A DNA stretch of 64,000 nt from Burkholderiales bacterium (GTDB taxonomy: Bacteria; Pseudomonadota; Gammaproteobacteria; Burkholderiales; Casimicrobiaceae), in assembly GCA_016790165.1 (NCBI GenBank), contig JAEUPL010000006.1:186001-250000 (forward strand). Direction: 5' to 3'. The notes beneath the pieces are model-generated. The model made no database searches and was not told the origin of the DNA. It saw nothing but the letters and a program-made list of their open reading frames with translations. Positions within the stretch are counted from its first letter, which is position 1. Each line of letters opens with the position of its first letter. This document shows positions 60,275 to 64,000 of the stretch, in pieces. Position numbers and translations under genes: made by a program.

Positions 60275-60882
60275 GACGACGAAGCCCTTGCCAGGCGGCG
60301 CCGCCAGCCGATCCAGCCGCATAGGGCCAGTGCGAAGAAAATAACGTAGAGCAGCGCCGTGAGCGTCAGGCCTTTGTACGCGAATAGCGCGACGCTAGCG
60401 GCATTGACCACCAGCCACGTTGGCCAATTTTCAATGAGCTTGCGCCCGAGCAACACCGTGCCTGCGACACTGCCGGCGGTCACAAATCCGTCCGCCCACG
60501 GCACATCGGAATCAGTGACCGCGCGCAGGAGCAGGGCGAACACCAGCCACGTCAGCGCCCAGCCCAGCGCAAGCACCGTCACGCCCCGCGCGCCCAGCCG
60601 GGCGATCCGTAGCGGCCCGTCCGCGCCTGCGCGATGACCGTGCAGCCACTGCCACCAACCCCACAGCGCCGTGACCGCGAAGAATAGATTGACGCCGGCT
60701 TCGCCGTAGAGTTTGCTCGCGTAGAACAGCCACGCGTACAGCACGCTGGCGACGATCGTCAACGGCCAGCCCCAATGAATCTCGAACACGTTGCAGGCGA
60801 TGTTTGCCAACGCCAGCGTGAAGGCAATCACCTCAAGCCAGGTGACGGCGGAACCAAGCAAGGTGAACGCGGTGTCGAGCAT
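60271..60882 (-). CDS. pnuT: PnuC-family permease, probably a thiamine transporter (PnuT)
   Basis: 203 residues with about seven membrane segments. The PnuC-type motif WGWPLTIVASVLYAWLFY, YGEAGVNLFFAVTALWGWWQW and the C-terminal WPTWLVVNAASVALFAYKGL are clear. The family moves nicotinamide riboside, riboflavin or thiamine by facilitated diffusion with metabolic trapping. The TPP riboswitch upstream and the neighbouring kinase point to thiamine; the PnuC family call is direct and the thiamine assignment is inferred. Confidence 0.85.
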   Translation of the reverse strand: MLDTAFTLLGSAVTWLEVIAFTLALANIACNVFEIHWGWPLTIVASVLYAWLFYASKLYGEAGVNLFFAVTALWGWWQWLHGHRAGADGPLRIARLGARGVTVLALGWALTWLVFALLLRAVTDSDVPWADGFVTAGSVAGTVLLGRKLIENWPTWLVVNAASVALFAYKGLTLTALLYVIFFALALCGWIGWRRRLARASSS

Positions 60883-60973
60883 GATCTTCCTGCAAATTGC
60901 GGCGCACGGCCAGCACCGTTACGTCTACGCGACCCCGCGAGGAAACGCCACTTCCATTCGGGGCGTTCGCGGT

Positions 60974-63163
60974 TCAAAAATCGATCGTGACACTGCCGCG
61001 CAGCGTGCGCGGCGTCGACGGGAACAGGTAAGTGCCACCCCAGTCGGTGGTCGGCGCTTCGCGCCAGTACAGGCGATTGGTCAGGTTTTCAACGTTCAGC
61101 CGCCACAGCGTGGCTCTGCCCGCGAGTTGGGTTTGATACCGCAAGCCCAAGTCAAGCTGCCAGGCGTCCGGAAGTACGACGCTGCCGTCCGCCAGCGCGG
61201 TTTTGCCGCGCTCAAAGCTGGCCAGCGCGTTCAGCGCGAGCCCGCGCACCGCAGCGATCTTGTAGTCCGCGAACAGTGACGCCTTGGCGCGCGGTACGTT
61301 GGTCACGCGCTGGCCCACCAGCGCCGGATCCGCTGACCTGGTGTACGTCGCGTCGAGCAGCATCAGGCTAGCCTGCAGCGACAGGGCCTCATCGATGCGA
61401 CCGGTTGCTGCGAGCTCGAGCCCGCGATGACGTGCCACTTTGTTGCCCGCGACGCGGCGGGGCAAGCCGCTGGCCGTGTTCACGTCGTCGGCGTAGGGCT
61501 TGTCGATGCTGAACAGTGCGCCGCTCACCAGCAGTCGCGCGTTGGGCTGCCACTTCGCGCCGAGTTCAACTTGCCGACTCTTCAGTGCGGGCAAGGCCTC
61601 GCCATAGTTCACAAACTGCGTCGGTCGGTTCGGTACGACCTCCAGCTCCGCCCCTTCGCCCCACGACCCGTAAATCATCGCGCCCGTGACCGGCGTCCAT
61701 GCCAGGCCCGCCCACGGCGTGCTGACCGTCTGATCGTAGGCGACCGCGCGCGAGCCATCGCTGCGTTCGCTGGCCCGGTGCAGGCGAGTCACGCGCAGCC
61801 CAGCGAACGATTGCACCTGCGCGCCCAGTGTGCTCTGCACTGTGGCATAGCCTTCCAGCGCTCGTTCACGGCTGTTGCTGTTCAGATCGCTGAGTGTCCC
61901 GTCCGCGGCAAGCGGCACCGGCGCGAACACGTTGGTCGTGCCGACGTAGTTGTAGGTCTGCATCGGTGGCAGGTCGCTGCGGGTGCGGCGCCCCGCCAGT
62001 CCCAATCGAGTGACATGCGCGACGGCCGCGGTGTTGAATCGCCCATCCAGATGCAGGTCCCAACTGGCCAGCTTGCGCTGTTCGCCCTCGCTGCGGTAGT
62101 CGTACACGTCTACGTCACCGTTGCCGCAAAGACCGGGGTAAACATAGGTGCTCGCGCTGCTGCAACCATCCGGAAACGCCAGCCGGTCGTTGATGCGCGA
62201 CCATTGGCCATTCACGGCGACACGCGCGCTCCAGTCGGCATTGAAGCGATGATTGAGCGCCACCTCCGCCGCGCCGACCGTGGCCTGAAAAGGCAACGAC
62301 CACGACTGGTTGTTCAGGTTGAGGCGCGGGTTGATCGGGCTGGGCAGCGTTTCGCCCACGCCATCGCCGTTGCGGTCGAGCAGCCCGAGACCGGGCACCG
62401 AGCGCTGGCTCTTGCGGTGAAATTCCAGATCGACTGACGCGCCCGTCTGCGCGCTCAACGGCGTGGCCAGCGCGAGACTCACGAATTGGCGCTGGCCGTT
62501 CGCGTGGTCGAACTGCGGATGCAGGTTTTCCGCGGCCACGTTCAGCCGCAGGCTAAGCGCCCCCACGTTCGTATTGGCATCCACGTGCGCCTTGTGGCCG
62601 CCGCGCTGATCCACGGCAACCGTCGCCGTGGTGAAGGCATCGCGCAGAGGGACTTTGGTGACGTAGTTGACCAGTCCGCCGGGCGCGGACACGCCCGACT
62701 GCAGACCGGCGACGCCTTTGAGCACCTCGATCCGGTCCTTGTTCTCGAGCGCGATGGGGGCGTAGTTGGAGACCGACAACCCGTTGCGCCGGAAATTGCC
62801 CGCCTGGTCGAGCAGAAAGCCGCGAACCGAGAGGCTCTCGATGTAGCCCGTGGTGTTGTAGGCGTCGGCCAGCGACGCATCCAGCTTGAGCACGCTGGAC
62901 AGCGACTGCGTGCCGTTGGCGCTGAGCAGGTCGGCGCCGATCACGGTGATGCTCTGCGGCGTTTTCGCAATCGGGGCGCTGAATCCGCCGGCGTCGGCCT
63001 GGTCGGCGTCGAGCACCGGCGCGGATTTGCCGGTGAGCGTCACCGGCGCCACGCGTTCTGGGGCGGCCACAGGCTGTGCGTGGCTCGGTAGCGTAGCGAC
63101 TGCCGTCGCGAGCAGGGCCGCAGCGGCGCCGACGAACGCGTTGGGTTTCAGAGTGAGTGCCAT
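60974..63163 (-). CDS. TonB-dependent outer-membrane receptor under TPP riboswitch control
   Basis: 729 residues. Signal peptide about 1-29 (ending LPSHAQ). The plug domain contains PQSITVIGADLL and VSVRG-like LSVRGFLLDQAGNFRRNG, and VLKGVAGLQSGVSAPGGLVNYVTK. The beta-barrel follows and ends in RTLRGSVTIDF with a terminal Phe. It looks like a siderophore-type receptor in sequence, but the 5' leader carries a TPP riboswitch. Thiamine uptake is therefore the best prediction. The start at 63163 follows a GGAAG; another in-frame ATG at 63178 is possible. Confidence 0.88.
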   Translation of the reverse strand: MALTLKPNAFVGAAAALLATAVATLPSHAQPVAAPERVAPVTLTGKSAPVLDADQADAGGFSAPIAKTPQSITVIGADLLSANGTQSLSSVLKLDASLADAYNTTGYIESLSVRGFLLDQAGNFRRNGLSVSNYAPIALENKDRIEVLKGVAGLQSGVSAPGGLVNYVTKVPLRDAFTTATVAVDQRGGHKAHVDANTNVGALSLRLNVAAENLHPQFDHANGQRQFVSLALATPLSAQTGASVDLEFHRKSQRSVPGLGLLDRNGDGVGETLPSPINPRLNLNNQSWSLPFQATVGAAEVALNHRFNADWSARVAVNGQWSRINDRLAFPDGCSSASTYVYPGLCGNGDVDVYDYRSEGEQRKLASWDLHLDGRFNTAAVAHVTRLGLAGRRTRSDLPPMQTYNYVGTTNVFAPVPLAADGTLSDLNSNSRERALEGYATVQSTLGAQVQSFAGLRVTRLHRASERSDGSRAVAYDQTVSTPWAGLAWTPVTGAMIYGSWGEGAELEVVPNRPTQFVNYGEALPALKSRQVELGAKWQPNARLLVSGALFSIDKPYADDVNTASGLPRRVAGNKVARHRGLELAATGRIDEALSLQASLMLLDATYTRSADPALVGQRVTNVPRAKASLFADYKIAAVRGLALNALASFERGKTALADGSVVLPDAWQLDLGLRYQTQLAGRATLWRLNVENLTNRLYWREAPTTDWGGTYLFPSTPRTLRGSVTIDF

Positions 63164-63233
63164 CGAAAATTCTTCCATCGACGGCAGGGGTGAGGGCACG
63201 GACAACCCCGGCGACATGCCGGATGAATCTGCG

Positions 63234-63327
63234 ACGCTTCCCTGCGCAAGCATTACCTTGTTCAAGTTCCAGGGTGTCATCTCAGCCGAGGCGCACGTCT
63301 TGACGTGAACCACAGCACCCCTAGCGT
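63234..63327 (-). promoter_or_regulatory. TPP riboswitch (THI element)
   Basis: Read on the minus strand, the leader contains in order AGGGGTGC, CTGAGATGACACCC, GGAACTTGAACAAGGTAATG and CTTGCGCAGGGAAGCG, the conserved THI-box cores. The closing stem P1 pairs ACGCT (63323-63327) with AGCGT (63234-63238). It ends 71 bases before the receptor start, leaving room for an expression platform. A TACAAT at 63371-63376 on the same strand may be the -10. TPP binding should turn down receptor, permease and kinase together. Confidence 0.93.
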
Positions 63328-63655
63328 GATGGCCGCGCAACAGCGGAACGATGCAGCGGCGACGGGAGATATTGTAGGCGGGGCAGCGAGTCCGCATCGC
63401 GCGGGTGCCCACGGAACAGCTTTTTGCCCTAAACGACAGGCATACGGTGCATAGCGGTCCGTTTTTTACAATATCAACTATGTGCAAAAAGCGCATGCAA
63501 CGACTATCTAGCAGCCGTTGCCGCCGAAAAGCTGTTTGCATCGTTTCACTTTGTGCGACGTGGAGTCACGCCTCGCGCGACTTCCGCGACGGGTGTCGGT
63601 CAGTGACCCGACGGTGGCTAGACTGCCGGCGAATTCACGAAAGGGAGCGCGACCG
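63328..63655. other. Divergent promoter region between the thiamine operon and a DUF2157 gene
   Basis: 328 bases without a gene. The left part holds the probable -10 (TACAAT, minus strand) of the thiamine operon; the -35 is weak. The right part is AT-richer around 63460-63485 (ATTGTAAAAAACGG, minus-strand reading) and must hold the promoter of the gene at 63656. No repeat or RNA gene was recognised. Confidence 0.45.
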
Positions 63656-64000
63656 ATGAAGCGCAGCGATGTGGATACGTTGCACCACGACGGCATGATC
63701 TCCGAGGCCCAGCACGCGGCGATTGTTGCGCGCTATGCGCTGGACGCGCCCGGTGGCTCGCGGCTGGGCGGCATCTTCGCGATGATTGGCGCTGCGATTG
63801 CCATCGCCGGGGTGGCGCTGGTGATCTCGGCCAATTGGGCGGCGATTCCACGGCTGGTGAAGATCGCGGCGGCGGTGGTGCTGCTGATTGCGCTGCATGC
63901 GGGCGGATGGTCCGTGCGAACCCGAAACTACCCACGCATCGCGGCGGCGCTGCACATCGCAGGCAGCGTGATGTTTCTGCTCTGCATTGCGCTTCTCGGG
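63656..64000 (+). CDS. DUF2157 membrane protein, N-terminal part
   Basis: 115 residues are visible before the window ends. A soluble N-terminal helix region (MKRSDVDTLHHDGMISEAQ, then AAIVARYAL) precedes hydrophobic segments IFAMIGAAIAIAGVALVISA and KIAAAVVLLIALHAG. This is the DUF2157 pattern, including the NWAAIPRL between segments. AAGGGAG lies eight bases before the ATG. Function of the family is unknown; the gene continues beyond the right edge. Confidence 0.8.
   Translation, partial: MKRSDVDTLHHDGMISEAQHAAIVARYALDAPGGSRLGGIFAMIGAAIAIAGVALVISANWAAIPRLVKIAAAVVLLIALHAGGWSVRTRNYPRIAAALHIAGSVMFLLCIALLG

Noticed and set aside
60271-60882. Nicotinamide riboside transporter as the role of the PnuC-family gene
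   Set aside because: The operon leader is a TPP riboswitch, which makes thiamine the better-supported substrate, although sequence alone does not exclude NR.

Overview
The window is high-GC, densely packed bacterial DNA and looks like a betaproteobacterium, probably Burkholderiales or a close relative. The evidence is the rib-nusB-thiL-pgpA-nrdR cluster, a complete aerobic benzoyl-CoA (box) pathway with a BoxR-type regulator, a hisZ-purA-phosphoribosyltransferase run, a Bug/TctC-type binding protein, and the sigma/DUF3619/DUF3106 trio. No phage, IS transposase or CRISPR array was seen. All identifications come from reading motifs and gene order; no database search was run.

Layout. 0-0.7 kb: start of a spermidine-synthase-like gene running off the left edge, then a VOC protein. 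0.8-7.7 kb: riboflavin and housekeeping cluster ribBA-ribH-nusB-thiL-pgpA-pncC-nrdR-ribD-ribE. 7.7-11.0 kb: a MITE-like palindromic element, glutaryl-CoA dehydrogenase, maleylacetoacetate isomerase, MAPEG and TRIC-like membrane proteins. 11.1-27.4 kb: a benzoate catabolic island. Alpha/beta hydrolase, benzoate-CoA ligase and boxD lie on the minus strand, divergent from boxR, boxC, boxB, boxA, a two-subunit NAD-linked formate dehydrogenase, a MaoC-like hydratase and a TctC-type binding protein. 27.7-31.6 kb: secreted delta-60-repeat/dockerin-like protein, an unknown secreted protein and a lipase-like hydrolase. 31.7-35.7 kb: sulfate assimilation operon tauE-cysH-cysD-cysN (minus), then tRNA-Ser(GGA) with a clear terminator. 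36.1-42.0 kb: FAH hydrolase, a haem-sensor diguanylate cyclase, VWA/DUF58/MoxR genes and an HtrA-like protease. 42.1-45.3 kb: phosphoribosyltransferase, purA, hisZ, with two long inverted repeats. 45.6-57.2 kb: hydrolase, then an ECF sigma factor with two large paralogous Ser/Thr kinases enclosing two unrecognised genes. 57.3-59.6 kb: RDD, DUF3106, DUF3619 and a sigma factor. 59.7-63.3 kb: a TPP-riboswitch-controlled operon of TonB receptor, PnuC-type permease and NadR-like kinase (minus). 63.7-64 kb: start of a DUF2157 gene.

How the parts work together. In the box island, benzoate is activated by the ligase, epoxidised by BoxAB and cleaved by BoxC, which releases formate. The formate dehydrogenase encoded just downstream would recover NADH from that formate, and BoxD oxidises the semialdehyde. 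A perfect 17-bp-spaced sigma70 promoter overlapped by a motif repeated at the boxR/boxD junction suggests BoxR control of both arms. The thiamine operon, read with thiL in the same window, suggests a salvage route: outer-membrane uptake, inner-membrane permease, a NadR-like enzyme acting as thiamine kinase, then ThiL to TPP.

The least explained segment is 46.7-57.2 kb. Its ECF sigma factor has Thr-Ser where acidic residues normally sit, which fits phosphorylation-dependent sigma activation, and two genes of unknown function lie between the paired kinases.
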